64,000 bases of DNA, from assembly GCA_037953745.1 (NCBI GenBank), contig JBAKBP010013187.1, positions 1-64,000 on the forward strand, in the 5' to 3' direction. A program made the position numbers and the translations under genes. This DNA comes from Lithodes maja. Taxonomy: Eukaryota; Arthropoda; Malacostraca; Decapoda; Lithodidae. Shown here piece after piece: positions 20,918-32,883 of the stretch (position 1 is its first letter; each line of letters starts with the position of its first letter). The notes beneath the pieces are model-generated. The model ran no database searches. It saw nothing but the letters and a program-made list of their open reading frames with translations, and was not told the DNA's origin.

Positions 20918-22075
20918 GCACATACACACACACGCCCAGCCCCACACACACATCCTCAATCATATACACATACACACACACACACCTATCCTCACACACA
21001 CACATACTCAATCATATACACATACACACATACACACGCCTAGCCCCAAACACACATCCTCAATCATATACACATACACACACACGTCTAGCCCCACACA
21101 TACATCTTCAATCATGTACACATACACACACACATCTAGACCCACACACACATCTTCAAACATATACACGTACACACACGCCTAGCCCCGCACACACATA
21201 CACACACGCCTAGCCCACACATACATCCTTACTCATATACACATACACACACCTAGCCCCACACAAACATCTTCAATCATATACACACACACACGCCTAA
21301 CCCCACACACACATCCTCAATCATATACACATACACACACACACGCCTAGCCCCACACACACACATCTTCAATCATATACACACACACACATCCTCAATC
21401 ATATACACATACACGCCTAGCCACACACACACACACATCTTCAATCATATACACACACACACATCCTCAATCATATACACATACACGCCTAGCCCCACAC
21501 ACACACATCTTCAATCATATACACACACACACATCGTCAATCATATACACATACACGCCTAGCCACACACACACACATCTTCAATCATATTATACACACA
21601 CACACACATCCTCAATCATATACACACACACACATCCTCAATCATATACACATACACGCCTAGCCCCACACACACACATCTTCAATCATATACACACACA
21701 CACATCCTCAATCATATACACATACACGCCTAGCCACACACACACACATCTTCAATCATATACACACACACACATCCTCAATCATATACACATACACGCC
21801 TAGCCACACACACACATATTCAATCATATACACATACACACACACGCCTAGCCCCACACACACACACATCCCCAATCATATACACATACACACACACGCC
21901 TAGCCCCACACACACACATCCTCAATCATATACACATACACGCCTAGCCACACACACACACATATTCAATCATATACACATACACACACACGCCTAGCCC
22001 CACACACACACATCCCCAATCATATACACATACACACACAAACACCCATACAAACTAACACCACAATACAAACTT
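20918..22075 (+). repeat. CA-rich satellite (about 50-bp period, about 1.15 kb)
   Basis: Repeated blocks of CCTCAATCATATACACATAC, a (CA)n spacer, CGCCTAGCCCCACACA and another (CA)n spacer. Unit length varies through the CA parts, and groups of units form longer repeats (for example 21400-21800). The threonine/histidine-rich open frame is an artefact. Confidence 0.9.
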
Positions 22076-22090
22076 TGAATATTTTATGTA

Positions 22091-22301
22091 CAGCCGGCCT
22101 AATAAGTGATCTCTTGGTACCAATTATGTTTTGATCAATAATTGGTATCAACAATATTTACACATGGTTTCTTCCTTTTGAGTGAGATATACAACTTTGT
22201 TCCTACACTTAGACACCGTATTCAACATCTAACAAACATTAATAGAGCACAGAGCGAGCCAAACGTAATGACAGGTGAGACATGACTTATTAGCGCCACT
22301 G
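22091..22301 (+). mobile_element. Mariner-type MITE, copy 2 (211 bp)
   Basis: TA at 22089-22090 and 22302-22303; ends CAGCCGGCCTAATAAGT and ACTTATTAGCGCCACTG. Same length and same interior blocks (TATGTTTTGATCAATAATT, GAGCCAAACGTAATGACAG) as the copy at 2888-3098. Confidence 0.85.
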
Positions 22302-22303
22302 TA

Positions 22304-23254
22304 CAACATAGAATAGACTGGTATTTAACAAAACTTATAAACAGCGCAGAATAATAGGTTTGAGGGAAGTCAAAAAACAAAATGGGCATAACTAATAAAG
22401 CTACATATTAAAACAAACTCTCTAAAGTGGCCTAGGGTTTATACATGGTTAGGGTAATCCCCTAAGCACCGGCTGATTTATAATAAATGTACAATCCAGG
22501 CCCAGCAGGTTGTCATTTTTTTTTTTTTCCTGAAAACTCATGGGATGGGTTAGTTATGAGGGAAACACCGCAACAACAAAAAACGCTAACCTACTATGGG
22601 TTTCAGAGGCCGTGTTACATCATTTTTCGGAATAACTTATTAACAAACAGTTGGATCACTATGATATTTTGCCGGAGCTTGTTTCACACCATCCCTTAAT
22701 TTTCGTCAATATTGTGCATTACCAAAAGTTGAGAATTAAGCCACTTGCACCTGTGTCATGAGGTTAAAGTCACACCTGCATGACTAAGAAACGGACAAGG
22801 CTACCGTGGCGTACCTATGGAAACCTTCAAACCATTATTGCTCCTCCATCAAACATGGTAGTTATCATCCACCACCCAACCCTACTATCGCCTTTACATT
22901 CAAGTTATATGTCAATATCAAATAAATATATATATAAAAATACATACGTTTTGATAGCACGACGGAGGGATATGAGAATTTCGAAGATGCATACTTCTAT
23001 TATCAGACAAACTGGTTTTAGGAGATAAATAAGATTGCCTTCTTCAATCTGGCTAGGAGGAGATTGGTCGCATATTTGTTTAGTGAATACATTGCACATT
23101 TGCTTTTCCCAAGATTTAATATCAGTGATATTCGATTTATTATCTCTACTTTTTTGTTATCAAATATCCCTCCAAAAGTGATTTTTATTCTTGAACGAAA
23201 AATTATCTACAATAGACGTGCATATTTCTTCTGGTGTGTTCTTTTTACAAGCCT
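22304..23254. other. No recognisable feature
   Basis: AT-rich non-coding sequence; short open frames have no domain signal. Confidence 0.5.
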
Positions 23255-23468
23255 TTAACCCCGTCTGTACCAGCGAAGTCTTATTTATTATACTCTAGCT
23301 ATATTAAGACGAGTAATGTAGTTTAGGAAGGCTCTGTGGTAGATAAAAGGGTTAAGTGAGATAGTTCGAAGCCTGTTAAATATTGGATTCCCTTTTAAAA
23401 CTGAATAAAATCGTCTCATAGTAGACACAATAAAGTTTAAAGGACGTCGCCGGTAAAGAAGGGGTTAA
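23255..23468 (+). mobile_element. piggyBac-type MITE, family U, copy 1 (214 bp)
   Basis: TTAA at both ends (23255-23258 and 23465-23468). Terminal inverted repeats CCCCGTCTGTACCAGCGAAG and, read inward from the right, CCCCTTCTTTACCGGCGACG. A related 212-bp element lies at 49462-49673. Confidence 0.75.
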
Positions 23469-24018
23469 AGCATCCTCAAAAACATTCCTCGACTCCACCA
23501 TATCTACTTCTTGGTCAGCATTTTTCTGCCTACCAGTCGTTACCCATTTCAGAAAATCATGTCTAACACTAACATTAACTCATTTAATACCAGGGACGTC
23601 CTTTTTATCTTAACCCTTCTTGCCCGGGCTCGCCATCCTAAGGACATTATTGAGATCCTGGAGATCTGGCCGAAAAATGTTGTAATAGGCTAGCCCTATC
23701 TAGTTATTTTAACTGCTAGAAAATTCACACGCATCTCAAAACGTAGCCGTGTTTCGTATCTGTAGACTGGCATTAAGTAGAGCTCTCTAGGTCAACTGGT
23801 TCACTTGTGATTACGATTTCTATGGAGCACATTTTTCCGCAATTTTAGCAATATCTCACAATAATAACAACTTATCTTGTTCTCCAAAACAATAACAATA
23901 AAAGTCGACTTCTCCTTCTTGACTTCGGAGGTGCGTGTCTCTCCGACAGGCTTTGTTTGCATACGGTTCGACGTGCGGCTTTCAAACCAAACTTAATAGG
24001 CTTTCAAGCTTACAGAAT
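23469..24018. other. No recognisable feature
   Basis: Non-coding. It contains ACCAGGGACGTCC and TTAACCCTTCTTGCCC words near 23590-23625 that resemble family U ends, perhaps a decayed copy. Confidence 0.35.
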
Positions 24019-24735
24019 TTAACCCTCTCACGTTCTTGACGCAATTTTGAGCCTAATAGGGATACATTAACCCCTAAATGTCGGCGCACCACATAAGTCG
24101 AGTATAATAAATGTGGACTATGTGGCGGCGCTCGACATAGGTCGTGTGGCAATTTCAGACGTAATGTTGGTGAGAGAGAGAGACAAGTGGTGGCAGGAGA
24201 GTAGCGAGCGTATGACTGCTCCAGACCACCGCGGCGAACATACTGACACGAATCCCACCTCCTCCCTCCCTCTCTCACTCGCTATATACGGAATTGTATG
24301 GGGAAAGTGCCTAATTACATGCTTTTTGCACTCGCGTTGCACGTTTTTTGCAAGAAAACTAGCCATCATAAAAGGATCGTTATGGTGTCATTCGAAAGCT
24401 CTGTTTATGCCCTTTCAGGGATATTTACTTGTTTTACGTTCTGGGTCTTATTTAGGCATGAAAATGATCACGTAAACAGCCCTATTTTGGCTAAAAACAC
24501 CCCGCTGGTGGCTACATATTATAAACCGCATAGGCCGCTCTTTAAGTGTTAAAGCCTTTGTTACCATCAGGGGTATTTAGAAACCTATAGTTTAGTTGCT
24601 TCAACCTCTGCAGTTGTCTTTGAGTTAGCTGTGGGCAGAAAACTAATTTTGGAGAGGTAATTATAGGAGTGAGAGAACTCTCTTTATTATTGCTAATCTG
24701 GCAACCTCTGCGTCATAAAAACGTGAAAAGGTTAA
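24019..24735. mobile_element. Outer TTAA element split by a nested MITE
   Basis: TTAACCCTCTCACGTTCTTG at 24019 and, read inward from 24735, TTAACCTTTTCACGTTTTTA form TTAA-bounded inverted ends followed by GACGC on both sides. The family T MITE at 24067-24552 sits inside. Without it the element would be about 230 bp. Confidence 0.6.
24067..24552 (+). mobile_element. piggyBac-type MITE, family T, copy 2 (486 bp)
   Basis: Close to the copy at 3862-4349 along its whole length, with TTAA at 24067-24070 and 24549-24552. The high similarity suggests recent spread. Confidence 0.8.
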
Positions 24736-25108
24736 AATGACACCTGGGTTCCTGCCCATCTGCCGCGGTGTAATTTTAAAATGACAACCGGGGAAGAGGG
24801 GTTAATCTGGCAACTATTAGACAATTTTATTCAGCTTAGGAAGGACCTCCAGCATTAATAAGGCTTCAAACTATCTATACCAACCAATTTCACTAACGCA
24901 GATCCGTCCTAAGCTTCATAATATCGAGTAAATATAACTAGAATAAAATATAACACCTCGCTGGTACTCAAAGGGTTAAATATTCTTACCATATAGTCAT
25001 CGATATGCTGGAGAAGCATTTGAAATATAATTAGCGACATATATAATTATATAATTGATCCATTTTCCTAGGTTTTGAATTTTGGCAGCCAGTAGTAGAA
25101 GACTGGTT
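24736..25108. other. No recognisable feature
   Basis: AT-rich; no gene or clear repeat. Confidence 0.4.
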
Positions 25109-25192
25109 TAAGGGGGCTCACCGTTTTTTTTTTATCTTTCTCTCCTTTTCTCTCTTTCCCTGGCTCGTATCCATTCGGCCCCATTTACCAAT
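25109..25192 (+). mobile_element. Family P fold-back element, left-end fragment
   Basis: TTAAGGGGGCTCACC followed by the T/C-rich arm and GGCTCGTATCCATTCGGCCC. It stops abruptly at a short CR1-like piece (25193-25216: TACTGCGTTCAATGCTGGTG), which is directly followed by the LTR. Confidence 0.65.
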
Positions 25193-25216
25193 ACTGCGTT
25201 CAATGCTGGTGCCCTT

Positions 25217-27024
25217 TGTTACGGCTGGATCGGCAATACATATTCGGGATTCTTGATCGTAGGACAGAAATGGCTTATGTGACAACGACACGCTCGATTC
25301 CAGTCCCAAATACTATATGCTCCAGACAACAAAAGCACCAACGCCCTACAGAGTTATCGTCTATGGTAACGAGGTACCTTAACTCGGCGAAAGTGTACAA
25401 CAGGGGTAGGCTATGAGGCTAAACTCCCTCAGACATTTATAGGTTACGTTATTACTAAAGAAATGCAATACTCAAGAAACTACGTTAATATTAAGCCTCT
25501 AATAATGTAGAATAGAAGCAGGCTAAAGGTATGACAGTGAAATGCTAAATGACAAATGTACACGCCTACTTGAAAGCGCGTGCACTAGAATAACTGTCCC
25601 CTACTAACATGCACTAGCATGTAGCATACAAGATGTTCATGATCCAGTAGATACCTAATAATACACATGGAAGGAACATAAATAGTAGTCACTTATTATA
25701 AGAATGAATCTATACTTGGAATAACTAAAAGGATGCAGGCAACAGTACTGCGCCAGTTGCCTACTACCGCATAGGCTACTTCGCTTCTCTCACTCTGTCT
25801 CCCCTCTGAGTCCGTATGCGCCCTACGCAACAGAACTCCGGACACAGCAGCAAAACGACAGTGCAGTTAATTGATACATGAAAGTATTAATAGTGTTGTC
25901 TTGTGTGTGAGTAATGTGTATTGTAAAGTGTTACATACATAAACTTAAAGAGAGCTGCAATGCATAGTAAAATAAAGATATAACCCACTCATCATCCCCA
26001 TGTGTTCTAGCTAGCAGGCCAAGTCACAGGAACAATGTGTCCCAGCACCGAAAGCGAGAACCCAGGAAAAGACTGCAGAGAACACAAGGACAGATAAATT
26101 ACGTTACTCTACTATACCGGCACTACGAGCGAGCTGTAGTCTCTGGTACTGCACTCGCTCCTGGCTCGGTAGGCAAATCAAGGCTAAGTCCTCGCCCCTC
26201 TACAGACAACTCCTGGGCATGGTCGGGCTCTTACACATGGCACTAGTCTAGTCACAAATTGGATGATGAGCTGGGCATATAACTCGTGAACATGTAGAAC
26301 GTTCACCAACTATCCTCATCAAGAAGATCGCTGTTCACATTAACCCCTTAAATCTAATACATGTAAATATATGCTTGTCCTAAGAGTAATACGAGAGGTG
26401 AGTGCTGAAACTCCTTTAGGACCTCAAGGGAAGGGTATGCATTTAAATAGAGAGAAGAATGAAATGAGAGTAATGTCGTCAGAGAGAAAGAGTGCAACCG
26501 TGAGAAATTGGGAGAGAGGGCAAGGGATGTTAGAATCTCAAAGGTTCTAGGCAACCTGGTCATAGAGCACACAGCGAGCCTCCAGGCAATGTGCAGTACG
26601 ACAACATGGGCAGCCCAGGCAGCATAGGCAGGCGGCAATGGACTACCAACCCTGTCGTGCCTAGCTATAAGCGCAAGGCTGCCAACCGGTCCATACGTCT
26701 GGCAACCACCACTCCGGCAGCGCGGCGCGCCGCCACCCTCTCGCTCTGAAAACCAACTCACTCTCTCTCTCTGAATTCCCATTGTCTTATCTATCAACTT
26801 CTCTATTGATACTACATATTAAATGGAAGGTCTCGACATGGCTTAAAACAAAACCCACCACTGGTTAGCACATGACGAGACCTTTGCAGAGATACAAAGA
26901 ACATAGTTATACGTTGTCACACTCAATATAAGCAGCCAGCACGGTACAGCGCGGTACCGTGGCGGTACAGTGGAGTACCAAGGAGTACAATCAGGTTACG
27001 TTGCCACGCACTGGGTGCGTCACA
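25217..27024 (-). repeat. LTR 1 (3' LTR of element A)
   Basis: 1808 bp. Plus-strand ends TGTTACGGCTGG and GGTGCGTCACA, i.e. TG...CA on either strand. Homologous along its length to 32884-34669 and 40296-42084. Flanked on the left by CCCTT. Confidence 0.95.
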
Positions 27025-27035
27025 GCCCCCCCAAG
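27025..27035 (-). other. Polypurine tract, element A
   Basis: On the minus strand CTTGGGGGGGC lies immediately upstream of the 3' LTR, the usual place for plus-strand cDNA priming. Confidence 0.7.
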
Positions 27036-27304
27036 ATTTTAGATAATCGACCTTAGAAGCATTATCAAAATCTGACAGGCAACCAACCGACCTGCTACCC
27101 TTAGCTGCCACTAATTGCAAAAGGTGCACAACAACTGAAGTGTGAATTATACATAAAACACAATATCGCATGCATCATGCTACAACAATAAAGACTTACA
27201 AAACTAAAAAAAAAATTCTCGTTTATTTTATTGTTTTATAATCTTTTTGGACGGCGTTATGATAGCCTAATTTTACTCCTGCTCAACCCACACACCGTGC
27301 ACGA

Positions 27305-29893
27305 CTATCCTGGATCATCAACCCTTGATAGACAATCTGCTATCACGTTCTCACTCCCGGCAATATGCTGAATGTTGAGATTATACTCTTGGAGCATTAG
27401 GGACCACCTGGTCAACCGCATATTCCGATTGTGAAACTGATTTAGGAATTTCAAGGGATGATGGTCCGTATAAATCGTCACTACCGGGCCGTAGGCTGGA
27501 ACATAAACTTCGAAATGTTTGAGCGACAAAACGATAGCAAGAAGCTCCTTCTCTATAGTCGAGTAATTCCTTTGTGCCGAATTAAACTTGCGAGAAAAGA
27601 AGCTCACTGGGTGTTCCAAGCCCTCGGAATCAGTCTGCAGTAACACTGCCCCGGCACCCACACCGCTGGCATCAGTCGCCAGCTGAAAACTCCTGGAGAA
27701 GTCTGGGGCTCTCAAAATCGGATGTGTACACAGCAGGTGCTTGACTAGGTCGAAAGCCCTCTGACACTCCGCAGCCCAACAGAACTTCACTGACTTCGAC
27801 AGTAGATCAGTTAACGGTGCTAAGACAGTAGAGTATCCCCGGATGAAGCGCCTATAATAGCCTATCATACCTAGGAACCGCATGACCTGGCGCTTAGTGG
27901 TGGGCCTGGGAAACATATTGATAGCCTGTATCTTGCTCAGGGGGGGGCACACCCGGCCTAACCCGACCACGAAGCCAAGATACTGCACAGTAGCCTTTAC
28001 AAACTCGCACTTCCTCAGGTTCACCACCAGCCCAGCATCGTGCAACTTCCCAAACAGGGTCTCTAAGTGCCTTAGGTGATTTTCAAAATCGTCATCATAC
28101 ACTATCACGTCATCAAGGTAGACCGTGCAGTTAGGGATTTCGTCACAAATATCGTTCATCAGGTTCTGAAACGTGGCAGGTGCGTTCTTAAGCCCATAAG
28201 GCATTACGTTACATTGGTAGGTCTTGCCATCTACCACAAAACCACAAACTTGCTTAGCTCGGTCCGACAGGGGTACTTGCCAGTAGCCTTTTACAAGATC
28301 AATTTTAGTAAGGTACTTTGCATTCCCTATCTTGTCCACGCTGTCGTCAACTCGAGGCAAAGGGTAAGGGTTGGTAGTGGTCAAGCCATTTAGCCTACGA
28401 AAATCTATGCAGAACCGCACCTTGCCGTCAGGTTTTGGCTGCAACGTGACGGGTGATGTCCACTTCACATAACCTTCAGTGATCATCCCTCTCTCAACCA
28501 TGTACTTTAACTCCTCCCGTAAAGCTGGCAACTTTACCGGGGGCACACGGTAGGGCACTGACTTGAAGGGCACATTATCACCGACGTCCACGTCGTGCGT
28601 TACCTGAGTAGTGAGACCTGGGTGTTCGGCGAAAACAGAGGGGTATGACCTGAACAGGCCTAGGACAGCAGCACCCTGGTGCTCAGGCAGGTGACTTACA
28701 GCTTGCCTAGCCTCTTGTTCAGTATTCCCCGCCCACTGTTCCGCGGAAATGACACAGTCCCAGCTATCCTCCTCAGCAGCATGACTGTCCCAACCTCCTT
28801 CTCCACCCTGGCCGCTGCAGGCCAGCACAGGGACAGTGAGAGGCTCTGAGGGGCGTCTCACATACTCTTTCATGAGGTTAACATGACATAACTGATGTTT
28901 TTTTCTACGGTCAGGTGTTGCAACGAGATAATCAAGGTCGGACAGTTTCTTAGCCACCACATACGGCCCAATGAACTTGGCAGAAAGGGGGTGTCCAGGC
29001 AAAGGTAAAAGCAACATTACCTCCTGACCCACCGAAAACTCCCGAAGCTTCACCTTGGCGTCATACTGGTGCTTCATGACCGCCTGTGCATTAACCAAGT
29101 TATTACCTGCCGCTGCCATGCAACCTATAAGTCTCTCCCGGCTCTCAAGGATATATTTAAGTAGAGACCCCGGCTTCTCTTCGCCCTCCCAGATCTCTTT
29201 CACCATACTTAAAGGTCCTCTCACATTATGGCCAAAGACTAGTTGATTTGGACTGAACCCCAGGCTCTCTCCTGGGACTTCACGTGCAGCGAACAGAACA
29301 TACGGCAGACCCAAATCCCAATCAGTGTCATGTTCTGCACAGTAACAGCGTAGCATACTCTTCAGGGTCGAGTGCCACCGCTCCAAGACTCCCTGACTCT
29401 CGGGATGGTAGGCTGACGACACTACAGAACATATACCGTGCAACTGAAGGGTTTGCTTGAACAATTTGGATGTAAAATTGCTCCCCTGGTCTGACTGCAC
29501 CTCACGTGGAAATCCATAACGGGAACAGAACAATAATAAGTTTTTAACAACTGCCTTTGCCGAGCCGTTTCTCATGGGGTATGCGTCCGGGTATCTCGTA
29601 GCCACATCCATGATTGTCAACAGGAATTTATTGCCACTACTAGTAGGCGGGAAAGGGCCAACCAAATCTACTACAACTTTGCTGAACGGAGGCCCGGTGA
29701 CAGGTATGGGAAACAAAGGTGCCTTCGGGATTGTCTGGTTAGGCTTCCCCGTTGTCTGGCAGGTCGCACACCCAGCCACCCATGCACAGACATCAGCCTT
29801 GACCCCAGGCCACCAGAAAAACCTGCCCAATGCCGCCAATGTTTTTGTTACCCCCAAATGACCCGCCACCGGCACATCATGCGCCAGACACAA
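27305..29893 (-). pseudogene. Gypsy pol of element A: integrase-RT-RNase H, severed by a SINE
   Basis: 862 residues open after the SINE. Order: remaining integrase zinc-binding motif (first H in LAHDV, then GHLG and CATC), catalytic core with VVVDLVGP, QSDQGSNF and YHPESQGVLERW supplying the D, D and E, GPY motif (KFIGPYVVAKKL), then RT (FCIDFRRLNG, MPYGLKNAPATF, VYLDDVIVYDD) and RNase H (LATDASGVG, TIEKELLAIV, IYTDHHPL, IADCLSR). In element B the same region continues upstream without a break. All catalytic residues are kept, so inactivation by the SINE is recent relative to decay. Confidence 0.9.
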
Positions 29894-29895
29894 TA

Positions 29896-30136
29896 ATAAT
29901 AATAATAATAATAGTTCTTAAAGCTAGCGCATGCTAAGCTAGCTAAGGATAGCTCAATAAGGCCGATTAGGCGTATTTCCATTGGGGTCCTGTACTACTA
30001 CCCCATCCCTTTGCTCATGAGGGATGGTAACGACTCGGTGCTTGTGAAAAATCTTTAATGCGCCGAGCGTGGGCGCGAACCCGGGCCTTCTGGGTGGAAG
30101 TCCGAGACGCTAGTCACTACACCAAGCGAGCCGCTT
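29896..30136 (-). mobile_element. tRNA-derived SINE with (ATT)n tail, inserted in gypsy pol
   Basis: Absent from the otherwise near-identical element B (junction at about 37546). On the minus strand the head resembles a tRNA: GGTGTAGTGACTAGCG (box A-like) and GGGTTCGCGCCC (box B-like). The body follows and the 3' end is (ATT)n, seen as AATAATAAT at 29893-29912. A diverged relative with the same layout lies at 49081-49285. The insertion creates a stop codon in the upstream pol part. Confidence 0.75.
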
Positions 30137-32640
30137 AGGACTCTCTATACTTATTTGGAACAACCACCTGGTCTACTACCCTCGCACCGCCCTCCCACTT
30201 CGATTTGGGGTCTAGAAATCTGCGGTACAATATCCTGTTGAGCCTAAAGAAATCTCCCGGCTTTGCATCCCCATCTTCCTCCAACTCTATGGCACCATTG
30301 CTATAACGAGCTAGGCTAGCGTCTTGCAGCTGCTGCTCACTAATGTCCCTGGGCGTCAATGCATCAAGATGGTTTTGTAATAAGACATTACCCCGGCTAG
30401 TAGGCTCTACTGCCTTAGTGGCTCTCGCTACAGCTCTTGCCTCACGCGAAGTCTTACCCAACTCTGCCTTGTTACACACCATATCTGGGCCAGAGTCAAC
30501 TCCCGTGTTTATTATAGGTCCAAGTACCGAATCACCGAGAAGTGCAGCAGAATCAATGTCCCTTTTCCTGCCCTTAGCAACCTTCTCCTGATCCTTCCTC
30601 CACTGTCCCCGAGGTTGAGTGCTAGGCTGTGCAGGAGCCGCAGAGCGAGATCGGGTTACCACACAGGCCATCTCATCCTGTTGGCACCTCCCAACCCATT
30701 CCCGATTCTCACCATCCACGTCGGCCGCCCTCTCGGCAACGACTAAGGGTGGAGTCCCGGAAGTGGGCACCGCAAAGTCGTTGCCGAGAAGAAGGTCGAC
30801 GCCCTCAACTGGCAAACACTCAACGATCCCTACATCCAGCTCCCTGCACACCTCTCCCACTCTCAACTCCAACCTCACAAGTGGGTATGACCTCGTAGCA
30901 TTTATACCCTGCACCACAACAACTCTGGCCGCATTTATCGGTTTCCCTGTGAAGTTCCTCAACAAAGTTTGCGAAGCCCCCGTATCCCTCAGCAAGTCAA
31001 CCCTCCGTAATTCACTCCCCCAGCTCACAAACCCGTGTCCCCGATGGCTACAGAAAGTGTCCCGGACAGGTGTCGAGCCTTCCGTACGCTTCTTTACCGC
31101 GTGTGCCTCAGCTGCTGACAACCTACCCCGGGCAGTTGCTGCAGCCTTCAGAGACACACCGATACTGTGAACCAATGACACCGGCTTAGCGGGAGTGTTA
31201 CTAGGGCACTCACGTGAATAATGGCCTAGCTTCTGACATTTGTAACATTTCACATCCCCAATGGGCTTCTTCCCTTGTGCGGGCGAAGAAGGGGCCTGAC
31301 CTTTAGTAAACGGGAGAGGCTTGTGTTTGTAGGTGTTATTAGGTGCAATGCATTTAGTGTGGTTATGTGTGTCATAGGATTTGTTATTATCAAAAACTCT
31401 GGTGGGTGGGGTATAGCGCCCCTTCTGCCCTGACTCAGCCCTCTGAGCGGCACCGCAACCACGAATCAATGATAATCTGAGGTCTGCCATCTTGGCAGCC
31501 TCCTCTACTGTCTTGGGACATTTTTCCTTAATGTTCAGCGTTAGATCGGTTCCAGTACATTGGTAAAACTGTTCCAGATAGAAAAGTTGCTTAATTTCCT
31601 CAGCCGACTCTGCGTGCTCGGACCGAAACCAGTTATTACCTGCATCTGTTAAGTCCCGTGCGTGCTCCATAAAACTGACGTCGCTCTTCTTATTCACGCC
31701 ACGGAACTTCAATCTATAAGTTTCGGGTTGCAGTTCGTAGGCCCGGAGCACAGCCTCCTTCACCAGTCCATACACTACACTCTCGTCCAGTGACAGTGCA
31801 TCGTAGGCTTTCAACCCCTTACCCACTAGACGTGATGAAACTAATGCTGCCCATTTAACCTCCGGCCAGTCATACTCACGACACTTCTTTTCGAAACGAG
31901 CAAAAAACTCAGTCACTGCTGTCTCATCAAATGCGGGTACTAACTTAATTAAATGCGAAAGTGAGTCTGTAACCCGGTGCCCACCACCGAGATGACGCCC
32001 CGTGGTCTCTACTCTAGACTTCTCGACATCCATTTCAGCCTGATACCTGGTTGCATCCTGATTGGCTTGGATTCTAGCAACCTCTATGCGTTCTATACTA
32101 GACTGTTGACTCTCTTGCAACTTAAGCTTAGCTAGTTCTAGCTGAAATAACATCTCAGGAGACAGGCCTGGGGGGGGGAGAGCACAAAATGGGGGATCCA
32201 CACCGAGACGTGTTTACGGGTAAGCCAGCTTGCCATTGAGAACCCTCCTGCTGCATCGTGCTAAGCCTCGCTGGCTGAGGGCCCAGCTCAGGGGTAGAGT
32301 GGAATGGAGGCTTGGAGGGAACCCCCCAAGACCCCACTCCACCCACCGCCCCATCGCCATCACCCAACAAACATGCCACCAAATTCTTCTTGGGCCAACT
32401 GTCAGGACAGTCCCGCCCCAAAACCGTGGCTAAACAGCGAAGACCGTAACAATCAATAGCCTGCAGGCGCTGTTCGGTCAAAGGTGTCTGCAAAAATGCC
32501 CGGGCATCCCTCTCTCCACTTATAACACTCCCCTCCCTAAACATCTGTTGTACTTGCTGGTTACTAGGCTGTACCGTGTTATCCTCCCCCGTAAATGATG
32601 AGTCATTAGACATAGTGCTGGTTATACAATTGCTGTTCAT
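30135..32640 (-). pseudogene. Gypsy gag-protease of element A, frameshifted
   Basis: The gag start (MNSNCITSTMSNDSS) is at 32640. The frame breaks in a G run at 32170-32178, where A has nine G and element B eight. The rest (30135-32201) is open: the gag core (VPAFDETAVTEFFARFEKKC, DWPEVKWAALVSSRLVGKG), the CCHC knuckle CYKCQKLGHYSREC and the protease DTGA with LLLGNDF. Gag and pol are in one frame here, unlike in B. The SINE ends the frame at 30135. Confidence 0.85.
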
Positions 32641-32861
32641 AAAAAAAAAAAGTGCTTATTACTAATTGCAGTCTCGACTCACAAAATGTTAAAGATGCTT
32701 GAATGACTCTACTCTAGACACCCCCAACGAAACAATCTGCAAGTCCACCAATACAATAATGACACAATAAAAATTCCTCCAATATGCAAGAAAATTCTAG
32801 CCAGCTCTACTAGGTAGCATAGAATAGTTCTCCAAAAAACATGTGATAGGATACTACTGAA

Positions 32862-32879
32862 TCTTGTGCAAGGTCGCCA
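32862..32879 (-). other. Primer-binding site, element A
   Basis: On the minus strand TGGCGACCTTGCACAAGA starts four bases after the 5' LTR. The first eight bases TGGCGACC match the kind of tRNA 3'-end complement used by several insect gypsy elements (tRNA-Arg type, from memory). Confidence 0.55.
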
Positions 32880-32883
32880 TTTT

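Noticed and set aside
26354..26797. Open frame of 94-147 residues present in each LTR
   Set aside because: It lies wholly in the LTRs, differs by indels between LTR1 and the others, and has no retroviral or known domain.
30619..31170. 183-residue plus-strand frame, repeated at 38022-38573
   Set aside because: Antisense shadow of gypsy protease/gag; conserved only because the copies are near-identical.
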